Shown one piece after another: positions 23,988 to 34,829 of a stretch of 64,000 nt of DNA. The first letter of the stretch is position 1. Every line of letters begins with the position of its first letter. The notes beneath the pieces were generated by a model, which searched no databases, was not told the origin of the DNA, and was given only the letters and a program-made list of their open reading frames with translations. Origin of the DNA: Telmatactis stephensoni (lineage: Eukaryota; Cnidaria; Anthozoa; Actiniaria; Isophelliidae); NCBI GenBank assembly GCA_029948255.1, contig JALIZF010001938.1:2256001-2320000 (forward strand), given 5' to 3'. The position numbers and the translations under genes are program-made.

Positions 23988-24183
23988 GCCAGCTGCGTAG
24001 CGGCGCGAGGGGAGAGGGGAAGGAAAGGGGAGGGTGAGGGGAAGGGAGGGGACTGGGGAGGAGAGAAGAGAAGGGAGCGCTCCCTCCCTTCTCTTCTCTC
24101 CTCCCCAGTCCCCTCCCTCCCCCTCCCCTTTCCTTCCCCTCCCCTCCCCTCCCCCTCTCCCCTCGCGCCGCTACGCAGGCTAG
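23988..24183. mobile_element. GC-rich palindromic MITE with 9-bp TSD
   Basis: GCTGCGTAGCGGCGCGAGGG at the left, inverted at the right as CGCGCCGCTACGCAG. The centre is a G/A-rich arm facing a C/T-rich arm. TTTTAATTA flanks it at 23979-23987 and 24184-24192. Confidence 0.8.
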
Positions 24184-24191
24184 TTTTAATT

Positions 24192-24660
24192 AAAGCACCT
24201 ATCACCCATATTTTTTTACTTTCGAACTCAGTTCTTGTTGGAGAGCATAATGAAGATCTTTTATCCTGTTTTCCTAAACCCATATTTTCTGAGATATAAA
24301 GCTTAAGGTATCAAATTTCAAAATGCAAATGTGATGAAGTAAGAGGGGTCAGCACTGCCAACTTCTCATGGCTTTTACGTATACAAAAAGAGGTCTTCAA
24401 TTTGATAGCTGGAGTTTTCACTAACAGGTTTTACCAATGGAAATAATTTACAAATGGAAAAATTCAAGCATCTTAAATTATCTTGTTTTTGTATAATAAA
24501 TGATGACTCCTTTTACGTCATCAAATTTGCATTTTGATATTTGAAACCTTTATATCTTAGGAAATAAGGGTCTAGGAAAAACAGGATAAAAACATCTTCA
24601 CTATGCTTGCCAACAAGAACTGAGTTTGAACATAAAAAATATGGATGATAGGCACTTTAA
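24192..24660. mobile_element. Foldback element, family C, copy 1 (about 465 bp)
   Basis: AAAGCACCTATCACCCATAT at the left is inverted at the right end. Inside, TTCAAAATGCAAATGTGATG and its inverse flank a centre around 24430. Same family as 44881-45345. Confidence 0.75.
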
Positions 24661-24759
24661 AAAATTAAACGAGAATCAAAAAGGAGGTGGAGGAAGCATG
24701 GGAATCGGTAGGTAAGCAGTTAGAACTTGCATTGAAATCAACAAATACTACTGAATGAC

Positions 24760-24910
24760 CAGAGAGTAGGGGGAACTTGGAAAGATGTGAAAAACAAATT
24801 AAAGAAAACATGGTGTGATAAAGTCACAAATCGAAGAAACGGGAACTTAATTTCCCGCCAAGAATATGCAAGGTAAGGATATGAAGCACTGAATGAAATA
24901 GTCACCGCTG
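24760..24910 (+). pseudogene. Degenerate Myb/SANT-like transposon protein fragment
   Basis: One frame reads GGTWKDVKNKLKKTWCDKV followed by a NRRNGNLISRQEYA stretch and then an in-frame TAA. The W-KD-K-KL spacing resembles the Myb/SANT-like DNA-binding proteins encoded by Harbinger-type transposons. No start or intact length. Confidence 0.35.
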
Positions 24911-25199
24911 GTTTCAATGTAACATATAGACCCTCAACAAGTTGTTGCAATTGTTGAAATGCAGCTGGAACTGGAAAGAATGATAGAAACCAGACCTTGG
25001 AAGAAGGCATGGGGCAGGAGGTATCGAGACTCATACATCCGATATGTGCAAACTCTGAGCATGTATACAATTTGTCTGCGCATGTCTGTGTTTTTGGTTT
25101 GAAATTCATTTGCATATCGAATGCGAGAAATTTCATGTTGACATGGAACATTTGGTTGGCGATCTTGTTCTTCAAAATTATATTCAACGACCTTCAACT

Positions 25200-26435
25200 A
25201 CCGAAATACTGAGACATAAGCAGTCTACCTACCGCTAGTGCGCTCGGTGGATAATTATTTAAATCTTCACGAAACGAGGCATACTACGCAATCCTCCGTG
25301 ATTCCCTGCGGCGGATCTAGACCTTTAATATTTTGAAGGGAAAAGAGGGGGCACCATTTTACAAAACACGTTGGTGGAGGCGTAACTTCCTCAAACCCCC
25401 CTTCTAAAGTAACTTCGCAGGGCTTTAGCAAACCATACAATTCTATATCATGATTATCCTTTTGAGCTAAGGCGCGTCAATTCGATGAACAATTACGAAG
25501 ATCCGGATCGCTAAATTATAAAATAGAGCTCCGCTATAAATATAGAGATTAATATTACTATAATAATAATCTAATCCAGACAACGTTTTCCCGTGCGCAA
25601 ATCCGTGCGTTGATTATAATGATTCTATTACTGGATTATAATACCATGATCACCTCGGGATCCATTGTTTCAAGAGGGACGTTTAATGTCTAACATCCCT
25701 CCTACCTGAATAGAAATGAGGGAGATTTAGAACTAAATTTCCCTATACATCATTAATGAGGGAAATTTTAGGTACCCCCTCCCGTTCAAAATCGACAAAT
25801 GTCAAGACGAGACGGTAAGTAAACTTGTTTTCTTAAATTCTAAGCTTTATTTCCACAATTTAGAGGTAAATTGTATAGTTGAGGAGAAGCCATATTTATT
25901 ACACATATCTCTTTACAAGTAATTAGCCTGGGTTACCTGTGCTTTGTCTTGCTTTGTTACGCCTTCATACAAAAAAGCAATGATTCCCTGAGTATCAGCA
26001 ATGATTTAGTCAAACTTTGCATCAAAAATTGCTTTGAGTTTACTTCCCAAATCGGTCTCAAGTATTAACAGACAAACAACAGCCAATGATTCCCTAAGTA
26101 TCAGCAATGATTTGATGGATTGACTGAATGAATTTCGCGAATGAATTTCATCCAAAGTTTGAGACTGATATGAGAGCATTCTCAGTTCTTTGTCGTAACC
26201 TTTACAGGTGTCAGGAGTTGAAAAGTTTGTCGATAAATATTAGAACAGCTGCTTTGCTTTCACGCTGCCAAGGGGAATTACCGGCCAGGTGTCATATTTG
26301 AGGATATCTGCCACAGGTATCTGCCCAACGGTAGAGTTGTTTATACGTAAGAGCAGCAGTTTTGTTCATTTACTCATTTAACGTAACTCATTTATTCATT
26401 TAACTGGCATCTGGATCGAAGGTAAAACAGGCAAT
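25200..26435. other. Non-coding stretch upstream of the trefoil gene
   Basis: It contains a direct repeat of CAATGATTCCCT-AGTATCAGC words (about 25979 and 26081) and the inverted AT-rich repeat at 25540-25655. No ORF of note. Confidence 0.5.
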
Positions 26436-26440
26436 TTTGC

Positions 26441-26600
26441 TGTCGTTCTTGTTCTTGTTCTCGTTCAATTCTCGTTCTCTTTTTCATTCTTGTTCTCGTT
26501 ATCTCGTTCAACTCGTTCTTGTTCTCATTGGCGTTCCCGTTCTCGGCGTTTCATGTGGTTCTGGCATGGTTCTCGTCAGTTCTCGTTCATTTTGGATGTT
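26441..26600. repeat. Degenerate (GTTCTC/GTTCTT)n tract in trefoil upstream region
   Basis: CGTTCTTGTTCTTGTTCTCG-type hexamers run to within about 50 bases of the trefoil start codon. They may be part of the promoter or 5'UTR. Confidence 0.65.
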
Positions 26601-26647
26601 ACGTTCTAAAATGTATTTTCAATTTATTTCATATACGTCATAGAGCA

Positions 26648-26702
26648 ATGGATAAATTGGTCGTCATATTTTTGCTTTACAGTTTACCTGTTGTGATTGG
26701 AG
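26648..26702 (+). CDS. Exon: signal peptide of the trefoil protein
   Basis: The ATG is followed by MDKLVVIFLLYSLPVVIG and donor GTAAGT in phase 1. Length and hydrophobic core fit a cleavable signal peptide. The phase matches all three trefoil exons, the nearest of which is 4.1 kb away. Confidence 0.75.
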
Positions 26703-29700
26703 GTAAGTCCGTCCGTGTCCAGTATTTATAGATCGATATTAATTTAACAATTAATCTCGGAAATAGAGGTAAATTCATAGCGGTAGAATATTTACTTAGA
26801 CTCAAGGGTTGAGCCCGTTAATATTCCTTAAGCCTGGTTTTCACTTCGATCGGTCGGAATCGGAATCGGAGTCGGAATCAGAGTCATAAGCGCCTTACGC
26901 GTATATGTGATACTATAAATACAAATTTTAATTAATGATGTTGTCTAATTGAAACTGAAATGTTATCTAATTTAAATTAAAATGTTGTCTATATATAGAG
27001 CTCTGCGCTGAATTTTTGTAAGTTCTTTACAATTTATTCCAAATTGTGCTCGACGCCCTCAAATGAAAACAAAAGCCATTCTGCGCGATGCATACTAAAA
27101 TGGCTGGGTGATAATACAGTGATTTAGTGCAGGCATATCGCGCACAAAAAGTGCAGAATTGTTCAGTTTTTTGCTACAAGCATGAAAATTGGCACAATGA
27201 TAGAAGACAACATGCTGACTAATTCCTGATATAGCGCCACGCCCAAAAATCAATACTTCCAGTTTTACACATGCGGAATTAATTTTCACTTAAAATTAAA
27301 TACAATTGTTGCATTAACTAGTTGGTTCATGAAATGTGATAATTCTTTACAAGTACTGTTCTTTCTACCTAACTGACTATAGTGCCCCACCCTATTCCTC
27401 GTACTTCCAGTTTTATGTTAATGGATTTAATTAAATTCAAAATTACTGAAAATAACCGTTTTCTACAATGCTATCACTACCAACTAATCCAAATTGGTCT
27501 AATGATGCATGCCCTTTTCATTTCACATGCACTGCCACACCCTAAACTTAGTACTGCCAGTATAGACACATAGGAATACTTCAAGTCTCTCAAGTATCAA
27601 AATTATTCACCTTGTTTTAAAGTCAAGGAGATAGAATAATAGATGGATATGATTGAAACAACGCAATTTGCATAACATGCAACCATGGCAACGCCTTTTC
27701 AAAAGTAAGTGTAAAACTGGAAGTATTGATTTTTGGGCGTGGCGCTATATCAGGAATTAGTCAGCATGTTGTCTTCTATCATTGTGCCAATTTTCATGCT
27801 TGTAGCAAAAAACTGAACAATTCTGCACGATATGCCTGCACTAATTAGAATACACCGTACAGTTATTTCCAACTTGTTATTCTAATTTTTAGCATCCTTG
27901 GCTTTTGTGTTTATTTTAAAAACAAAAACAAAACAAAAACAAAACAAAACAAAACAAAACACAACACAACACAACACAACACAACACAACACAACACAAC
28001 ACAACACAACACAACACAACACAACACAACACAACACAACACAACACAACACAACACAGCACAACACAACACAACACAAAACAAAACAAAACAAAACAAA
28101 ACAAAACAAAACAGAACGGAACAGAACGGAACGGAACAAAATTAAACAAAACAAAACAAATCAAAACAAAACAGAACGGAACGGAACGGAACGGAACGGA
28201 ACGGAACGGAACGGAACGGAACGGAACGGAACGGAACGGAACGGAACGGAACGGAACGGAACAGAACAGAACTTTATTTTATTTATTTAATTCAATTCAC
28301 AGTATATTACAAAAAATATATACACAGTCCGCAGGTAGCATAACTAATCTAGGCGGGCTGTGTTTTTAATAAATACAAGTATAAGAAAAAGTAAGGGAGA
28401 CTTAGAATAACAATGATAATAATATATAAAAGGAGCGTTACTGATAATTTTTGAAATTACATATAGCTGAAACAACAACAAAACAAACGAGCTACTTGTT
28501 GAAAAACTGTTTTAGCAGATACATATTTACTAAGATTTAAGTAATAAATACATTCCAGTTGGAGCATTATTTTTGTATTTATATAATGGAGTTATTTACA
28601 GGATAGGAGAATATGAGCTTGAGTTTGTTAATAAATTGGATCTTTGCCCTTCAATTTGGAAATTGATACGATTAAAGTCGGTGTATCAACATAAGCGTCC
28701 TCAACGTTCAGAAATTGTCGTAATTTTTCTTGTAATTTAAGTTTGAAAATATTTTTCCTTGAATTTCTAATACCCTCAGGGATAGAATTCCAAATTTTTG
28801 TTCCCAATCGGGAAAAAGAGTTTTTCATTTGTGAAGTTCTTGAATATTGAACACAAAGTTTTCCAGACGATGCAGATCTTGTGTTGTGTGTATGCATTGA
28901 TGCAGTGGGTGTGAAAAGTTTCGATATGTTAGAGGGGATGTTATTACTATTAACATCGTGCATTAAAAGCGAAATAGTTTTGTAATAAAGCATATTTACA
29001 GGAAGGATATTCGAGTCTAAGAAAAGGGGCACTGCATGCTCTCTATTCGTTACAAAGTATATCAGTCGTAAAGCGCGTTTCTGGAGAATAAGAATTTTGT
29101 TGAGATTATTTTGGGTAGTTTGTCCCCAGACAGACAGTCCATAAGAAATATATGGATGAATAAGAGAATGATAGATATTCATAAGAGTGTGAAATGGGAC
29201 AAAATGTCTCAGCCTTGAAATAATACCAATTGTTTTGCTTATCTTTAAAGCTATATAATCTATGTGAAATTTCCACGTGAGGTGGGCGTCCATGAATACA
29301 CCAAGATATTTGACGTGATCTTTTTTCTCAAGTGGTAATATTTTATTGGTGGAAGCATGGGGAATTTTAATGTTTGGGATGTAATTGATTTTATTTTGGT
29401 GTAGGTGAAAGATTACAAAATTTGATTTCTTAATGTTTAGTGTTAGTTTGTTGGCAAGTAACCAATCACATACATTTCTTAGTTCTTCATTAACAATCTT
29501 TTCAAGGGATTTTAGACTTTTGTTTGCGTAAAGCAGATTTGTATCATCTGCAAACAGAAAGAATTGAAATTTATCTGATGAGGAGCAAATATCATTGATA
29601 TAAATTAAGAATAACAAAGGCCCTAAAACAGATCCTTGTGGAACGCCGCATAGAGTATTTTCCTTAATTGATATCATTCCGTCTACTTCTGTTGTTTGAG

Positions 29701-32700
29701 TTCTTCGTGAAAGATAAGAAGAGAACCAGTCATTAGTGATTCCTCGTATTCCGTAGTGATTTAATTTACTTAGCAATATTTTGTGATTAACGGTATCGAA
29801 TGCTTTCTGTAAATCGATAAATATATACCACATGAAAATAATTTTTCATCCATATTTGATTGGATTTTGCTAACGATATCTAGTAGTGCGTGTTGTGTAG
29901 AATGCTTCTCACGAAAACCATATTGTGATGATACTAGTATGTTATTTTCGTCAATAAACTTTTTTAATCGATTGAATGTTAATTTTTCAAAAATTCGGTT
30001 TATATTAGAAAGTAAAGAGATAGGTCTATAATTGCCTGGGTCTTCCTCATCCTCGTTTTTATAAATAGCAATAATTTTTGCATATTTCAATTTATATGGA
30101 TATATCCCAGTTTGTATGGATTTGTTCATGATATCTGCTAATGGTTGAGATATAATTGATTTTGCACATTTAAGGACAGGTACTGGGAAAGAGTAAAGGC
30201 CATGTGCCTTATTAAAGGGTATTAAAGATATTTCTATCTCTATTTCTGCAGCGGTTACCGGAATAAAATAAAATGAGTTCAAAGGGGTAGGGTCAGTTAA
30301 ATATCTATGGAAAGGAATCTTAGGAGGAGGTAAATCGGAAGCTAATTTATGGCCTACTGATGCAAAATGTTTGTAGAACAGAACAGAACAGAACAGAACA
30401 GAACAGAACAGAACAGAACAGAACAGAACAGAACAGAACAGAACAGAACAGAACAGAACAGAACAGAACAGAACAGAACAGAACAGAACAGAACAGAACA
30501 GAACAGAACAGAACAGAACAGAACAGAACAGAACAGAACAGAACAGAACAGAACAGAACAGAACAGAACAGAACAGAACAGAACAGAACAGAACAGAACA
30601 GAACAGAACAGAACAGAACAGAACAGAACAGAACAGAACAGAACAAAACAAAGTTCCAGGCCCCCATTCATGTTCCAAAAAATGTCGACGCCCCAAATCA
30701 AAATTCCCGTTTGTTTGAATCTATTGCTCAATATGGTGAACATAACCAATGCCCCATCTTCCCTGCACCACCAAATCCCAACTGAAGAAACCTGAAGTTC
30801 GATCTTTGAAAATTTCACTTTTCTTCTTTGCTGTTAGTTAAAAAGTGTGGAATTGCTCCTGCCCAACGCGTGGAATGTGGTTGGCCTGGTATCAGCAAAC
30901 ACACTTGTGAGAGCAGAGGCTGCTGTTTTGATAATTCCATCAGCAACGTGAAATGGTGCTTCAGCACAGAAAGTATGTTGGTAAAGCCATATATCTTACG
31001 GAACTTAATTCCTCGATATCTCTGATATCGTCATCAGGCAAGGCCAAAAGTCTGGACTGCACGGCTGACCGGCAGTGGGCTCTGGGCCCTTGGACCTAGC
31101 CTATGGAACAGGGACCATTTCTTGCATCACTGAATATGTGTTTTTATTTGAGTCCTACTATTATATACTATAATTATAAGTACATTCAGTCATCTAGCAA
31201 CAAATACATCCGTGCACAAAATCAAAATTGTTCTCTAATGTATGTTTTTATAGAGATTTGCTAGATCATGTAGTTATAAGTGTTGGACGACTAAATTAAA
31301 CCAAAAAGAAAATTCAATGATATAAGAAATGGTCCAGGGCTCAAAAGTTCACGAGTCCAGAGTCATTGGATCACGGTGTAGCCCTGCTTTTAGCCTATGC
31401 CTCATTAACTCTCATTATCATCACCATTATCTCAGAGCCGAGAGCACTCATTGTGAATGAAAGGAGGACTGATGTAAAACCGTTATATAACGAATTGAAG
31501 GCGTCCACCAATATTGGACTCATTTTTTTACAGTAAAGGTGACCCTAAATATCTTAAAAACAAAAACAAAACAAAACAAACAAACAAACAAAGTTCCAGG
31601 CCCCCATTCATGTTCCAAAAAATGTCGACGCCCCAACTCAATTTTCCATTAGAGAGAAGATGTTGTTTGAATCTATTGCTCAATATGGTGAACATAACCA
31701 ATGCCCCATCTTCCCTGCACCACCAAATCCCAACTGAAGAAACCTGAAGTTCGATCTTTGAAAATTTCACTTTTCTTCTTTGCTGTTAGTTAAAAAGTGT
31801 GGAATTGCTCCTGCCCAACGCGTGGAATGTGGTTGGCCTGGTATCAGCAAACACACTTGTGAGAGCAGAGGCTGCTGTTTTGATAATTCCATCAGCAACG
31901 TGAAATGGTGCTTCAGCACAGAAAGTATGTTGGTAAAGCCATATATCTTACGGAACTTAATTCCTCGATATCTCTGATATCGTCATCAGGCAAGGCCAAA
32001 AGTCTGGACTGCACGGCTGACCGGCAGTGGGCTCTGGGCCCTTGGACCTAGCCTATGGAACAGGGACCATTTCTTGCATCACTGAACATGTGTTTTTATT
32101 TGAGTCCTACTATTATATACTATAATTAAAAAACTCATTAATAATTCATAAGGCAAACACAATGAAAATCGCCACCGTGACGAGTGTCTTTAAATCTGAT
32201 AAAGATTCGGCCTAATTTACATAAACTTTAACCTCGATTTTCTCCAAGATAAATGAAGATATTTCTGAATTTCTTTTAGAGAACCACTCTAATATGTGTT
32301 GGAGTTTTTTAAGCCGTATAAAGAACTCGAGATCGTGTTTTATCGGTATAAAGATCCTCGCCTACGGCTCGGATCTTTATATCCGATAAAACACTCTCTC
32401 TCGTTCTTTATACATTACTTATAAGTACATTCAGTCATCTAGCAACAAATCTATCCGTGCACAAAATCAAAATTGTTCTCTAATGTATGTTTTTATAGAG
32501 ATTTGATAGATCATGTAGTTATAAGTGTTGGACTAAATTAAACCAAAAAGAAAATTCAATGATGTAAGAAATGGTCCAGGGCTCAAAAGTTCACGAGTCC
32601 AGAGTCACGGGATCAAGGTGTAGCCCTGCTTTTAGCCTATGCCTCATTAACTCTCATTATCATCACCATTATCTCAGAGCCGAGAGCACTCATTGTGAAT

Positions 32701-34503
32701 GAAAGGAGAACTGATGTAAAACCGTTATTTATTATTCAATTTTCATACACTGTACAAATTCTGATTTTCTGATTGGTCAGTTTGTACCACGTGACGCGTT
32801 GTTATGACGTGACAACACGTCACGACGTATTAATACCGACGTATTATTAGAATAAAGCACTGGCAATAACGCATAGTTGGAAAGAAAAAATGTTCCTGGT
32901 GGTAAATTTGAGGATTTTTCGAAAAAGAGAAGATCAACAAGCATACTTAAAACTGCTTAGCGTGCCTGTTTTGAAGGTAAACTAAATTTCATTGAAGTTT
33001 TTGGAGCTTACTGAGATCAACATATTTCAACGGCTTAAAAACAGAGTTCGCCGGCTTTCCAAATTCATCTTAATATTTACTGTCTTTTAGACTGGTTATC
33101 CAAAACCTATCTCATAGAAAGTTTAGAAAGTCTGTCGCCACAAGTCTGTCTCTGTTTTTAACGGTAAGCTTACGAAGTTCTAACTTTCATTCAAACCGTA
33201 AATTCAGTTTTTGACGTGTTGTTTTTGTCAAAACACTATTCGCCGGCTTTGCAAATTCATCATTATAATTTTTGTTTTTTAGACTGGCTATCTAAAAAAT
33301 ATCCAACAGAAAGTCTGGAAATCCTTTCCCCGCAACTTCTCTCAGATGGGGTAAAGAAATTTTATCAGGAATCGAAGAAAACGCCAAACGAGTACTTCAG
33401 CCTTCGGCTGTCGACAAACGAAAACTACTTCTTCCCGGCTTCGTGCACCAAGGTTTAGCAGCGTTTCAACCGTAAGTCGCCAGTTTAAACCTATATCCAA
33501 AACTCCAGCGATAATTTTCTAGACCTTTCACTTACCGAGTTCTAGGACTCAGTGCTGAGTCACTTAACGATCCAAAAAAGTCTGAGTTCTTTGTTTATAA
33601 GACTTATGGACGATTTCAATTTTACCGAGCAAGTTGTAAACATGGATTCTGAGAACTCGTTTATTATTCTTGTATCACGGTACTTTTCCCCTAGTTTTCT
33701 TCTGAAAGGTTTATTTTGTATTGTTAAAATTACCAAATGCTATTAAATAAATTTTGAATAAGTCTTACTATTTTGAGTGACTTGAGTTAAGCTTATTTCT
33801 AGTGATCTTAGATGTCGACTGACAGTTTTAGCCTGCTTCTGCAATGTATTCAAATTGAATAATAAAAAGGTTAACGCACTCTTTGCTCGTGAATTATCGG
33901 GATTTTATCTTCACTCGTTTACTAACAATGAACTCGAATTTTTTTCATACTGCACTCGGCTAACGCCTCGTGCAGTATTTAAAATTTCTCGTTCATTGTT
34001 AGCAAACTCGTGAAGATAAATCCCGATAATTCACTCGCTGAGTGCGTTAACCTCTAAATAACGAATTGAAGGCGTCCACCAATATTGGACTCATTTTTTT
34101 ACAGTAAAGGTGACCCTAAATATCTTAAAAACAAAAACAAAACAAAACAAACAAACAAACAAAGTTCCAGGCCCCCATTCATGTTCCAAAAAATGTCGAC
34201 GCCCCAACTCAATTTTCCATTAGAGAGAAGATGTTGGTTGAATCTATTGCTCAATATGGTGAACATAACCAATGCCCCATCTTCCCTGCACCACCAAATC
34301 CCAACTGAAGAAACCTGAAGTTCGATCTTTGAAAATTTCACTTTTCTTCTTTGCTGTTAGTTAAAAAGTGTGGAATTGCTCCTGCCCAACGCGTGGAGTG
34401 TGGTTGGCCTGGTATCAGCAAACGCACTTGTGAGAGCAGAGGCTGCTGTTTTGATAATTCCATCAGCAACGTGAAATGGTGCTTTAAACAAGGACAGAGG
34501 TAA
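26648..34503 (+). CDS. Secreted triple-trefoil protein gene (4 exons)
   Basis: Exons: 26648-26702 (signal peptide), 30838-30972, 31790-31924 and 34361-34503 (one trefoil each). All junctions are phase 1, and the total of 468 bases gives 155 residues plus a TAA stop. The 18-residue leader (MDKLVV then a hydrophobic core) has no other transmembrane segment, so the product should be secreted. Each P-type domain has six Cys with the hallmark R-x-x-CGWPGIS and GCCFD..I..V.WCF. Trefoil peptides are protease-resistant mucus-associated factors in animals; a mucus or epithelial role here is inference. The acceptor for each trefoil exon is TTTGCTGTTAG. Alternative use of individual exons is possible because all are phase-compatible. 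Confidence 0.82.
27124..27844. mobile_element. Foldback element in trefoil intron 1
   Basis: TTAGTGCAGGCATATCG at the left and CGATATGCCTGCACTAA at the right. The arms pair for about 150 bases (CCACGCCCAAAAATCAATAC and inverse), around a 430-base centre. Confidence 0.8.
27919..28272. repeat. Pentanucleotide arrays (ACAAC)n, (AACAA)n, (GGAAC)n
   Basis: A continuous 5-bp periodic array that changes unit along its length and abuts the 3' end of the antisense LINE. ORFs on both strands here are repeat artefacts. Confidence 0.95.
28273..30375 (-). mobile_element. 5'-truncated non-LTR retrotransposon (CR1/L2/Jockey group)
   Basis: Minus-strand reverse transcriptase: NYRPISLLSNINRIFEKL, QYGFREKHSTQHALLD, FIDLQKAFDTVNH, GVPQGSVLGPLLFLIYINDI and FADDTNLLY (catalytic Asp pair), then the C-terminal SRLGTKIWNSIPEGIR-type tail. 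The 3'UTR (28273-28625) ends in AATAAAG and a TTCTG-type repeat. No endonuclease domain: the 5' end stops at the (GAACA)n array. It lies antisense in trefoil intron 1. Confidence 0.88.
28628..30360 (-). pseudogene. LINE reverse transcriptase ORF with a frameshift
   Basis: Two overlapping minus-strand frames (about 30360 to 29770, and 29833 to 28628) together cover the RT palm and C-terminus. The frame break is at a TA dinucleotide run (about 29820-29827), where the sequence around FIDLQKAFD appears to carry two extra bases. Coding potential is therefore broken as well as 5'-truncated. Confidence 0.85.
30376..30650. repeat. (GAACA)n pentanucleotide array
   Basis: More than 50 nearly perfect units between the LINE 5' truncation point and the first trefoil duplication unit. 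Confidence 0.97.
30838..30972 (+). CDS. Exon: trefoil domain 1
   Basis: 45 codons, phase 1-1, donor GTATGT. The six trefoil Cys are present (KKC, VEC, HTC, GCC, WC). Its sequence appears identical to trefoil 2. Confidence 0.85.
31790..31924 (+). CDS. Exon: trefoil domain 2
   Basis: Offset 952 bases from domain 1, with the same sequence, same acceptor and same donor, inside a duplicated unit that also copies the flanking intron. Confidence 0.85.
32129..32418. mobile_element. 290-bp insertion specific to trefoil unit 2
   Basis: Absent from the matching site in unit 1 (about 31178). TTA flanks it at 32126-32128 and 32419-32421. It contains a hairpin (about 32320-32411) with GGATCTTTATATCCGATAAA words. 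The ends are not clear inverted repeats. Confidence 0.65.
32729..34056. mobile_element. 1.3-kb insertion between trefoil units 2 and 3
   Basis: Unit 1 joins unit 2 directly at CCGTTAT/ATAACG, whereas this stretch separates units 2 and 3. It includes two diverged DWLSK-x-Y...ESLE-x-LSPQ coding-like copies (about 33090 and 33280, the second followed by VKKFYQESKK), resembling cnidarian Crypton/DUF3504-type repeats, and the foldback at 33868-34055. Degenerate. Confidence 0.45.
33868..34055. mobile_element. Foldback MITE, AGGTTAACGCACTC type
   Basis: AGGTTAACGCACTC at the left and GAGTGCGTTAACCT at the right. Inner arms (GAATTATCGGGATT, AACAATGAAC) pair around a centre near 33960. Confidence 0.75.
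34361..34503 (+). CDS. Terminal exon: trefoil domain 3 and stop
   Basis: Same as the others up to WCF except for one silent change and His to Arg (KHTC to KRTC). After WCF it diverges to KQGQR and TAA (34501-34503). GTAACT at the stop could also act as a donor, but the stop is in frame first. Confidence 0.8.
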
Positions 34504-34514
34504 CTTACAGCACA

Positions 34515-34829
34515 GGGAGCCCAAGTTTGATATTAGAGAACAGGTGATTTTTACCTATTTATAGTAAATGTATGTGGCAAATCATCCTTTCTTTTTGTAA
34601 GATTTTGCAATTATCAAAGCTTTTTTGGCTTAGAGTTTTGCCGCTTTCGTCTTTGTGGCCGAGTTTCAGCGCCATTTGAGCGTAAGAGATCTATATATCA
34701 GCCAAAAAAAGACTTGATTATTGCAAAATCTTAAAAAAAGAATTAAAGGATAATTTGTCGCCATTTACTATGAATATGCAAATTGCAAATATCATATATT
34801 CTCTAATATCAAGCTTGGGCTAGGCTCCC
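34515..34829. mobile_element. Foldback element just after the trefoil stop
   Basis: GGGAGCCCAAGTTTGATATT at the left is inverted at the right end, and GATTTTGCAATTATC also pairs inside. It starts 12 bases after the stop, so it is part of the 3'UTR if transcribed. ATTAAA at about 34742 could be a poly(A) signal. Confidence 0.65.

Larger units (their letters stand above)
30651..34480 (+). repeat. Three tandem duplication units carrying trefoil exons
   Basis: Units begin with GTTCCAGGCCCCCATTCATG at about 30653, 31593 and 34163 and share intron plus exon. Units 1 and 2 match over about 850 bases with very few differences. Unit 3 matches only to the WCF codons. Unit 2 has two extra insertions (32129-32418 and about 32729-34056). 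Confidence 0.88.

Noticed and set aside
27882..28290. Several 60-130 codon frames on both strands
   Set aside because: They are translations of pentanucleotide arrays (NTTQH/CCVVL-type repeats), not genes.
30347..30818. Long frames of repeated FCSVL or NRTEQ
   Set aside because: These are microsatellite (GAACA)n read in several frames.
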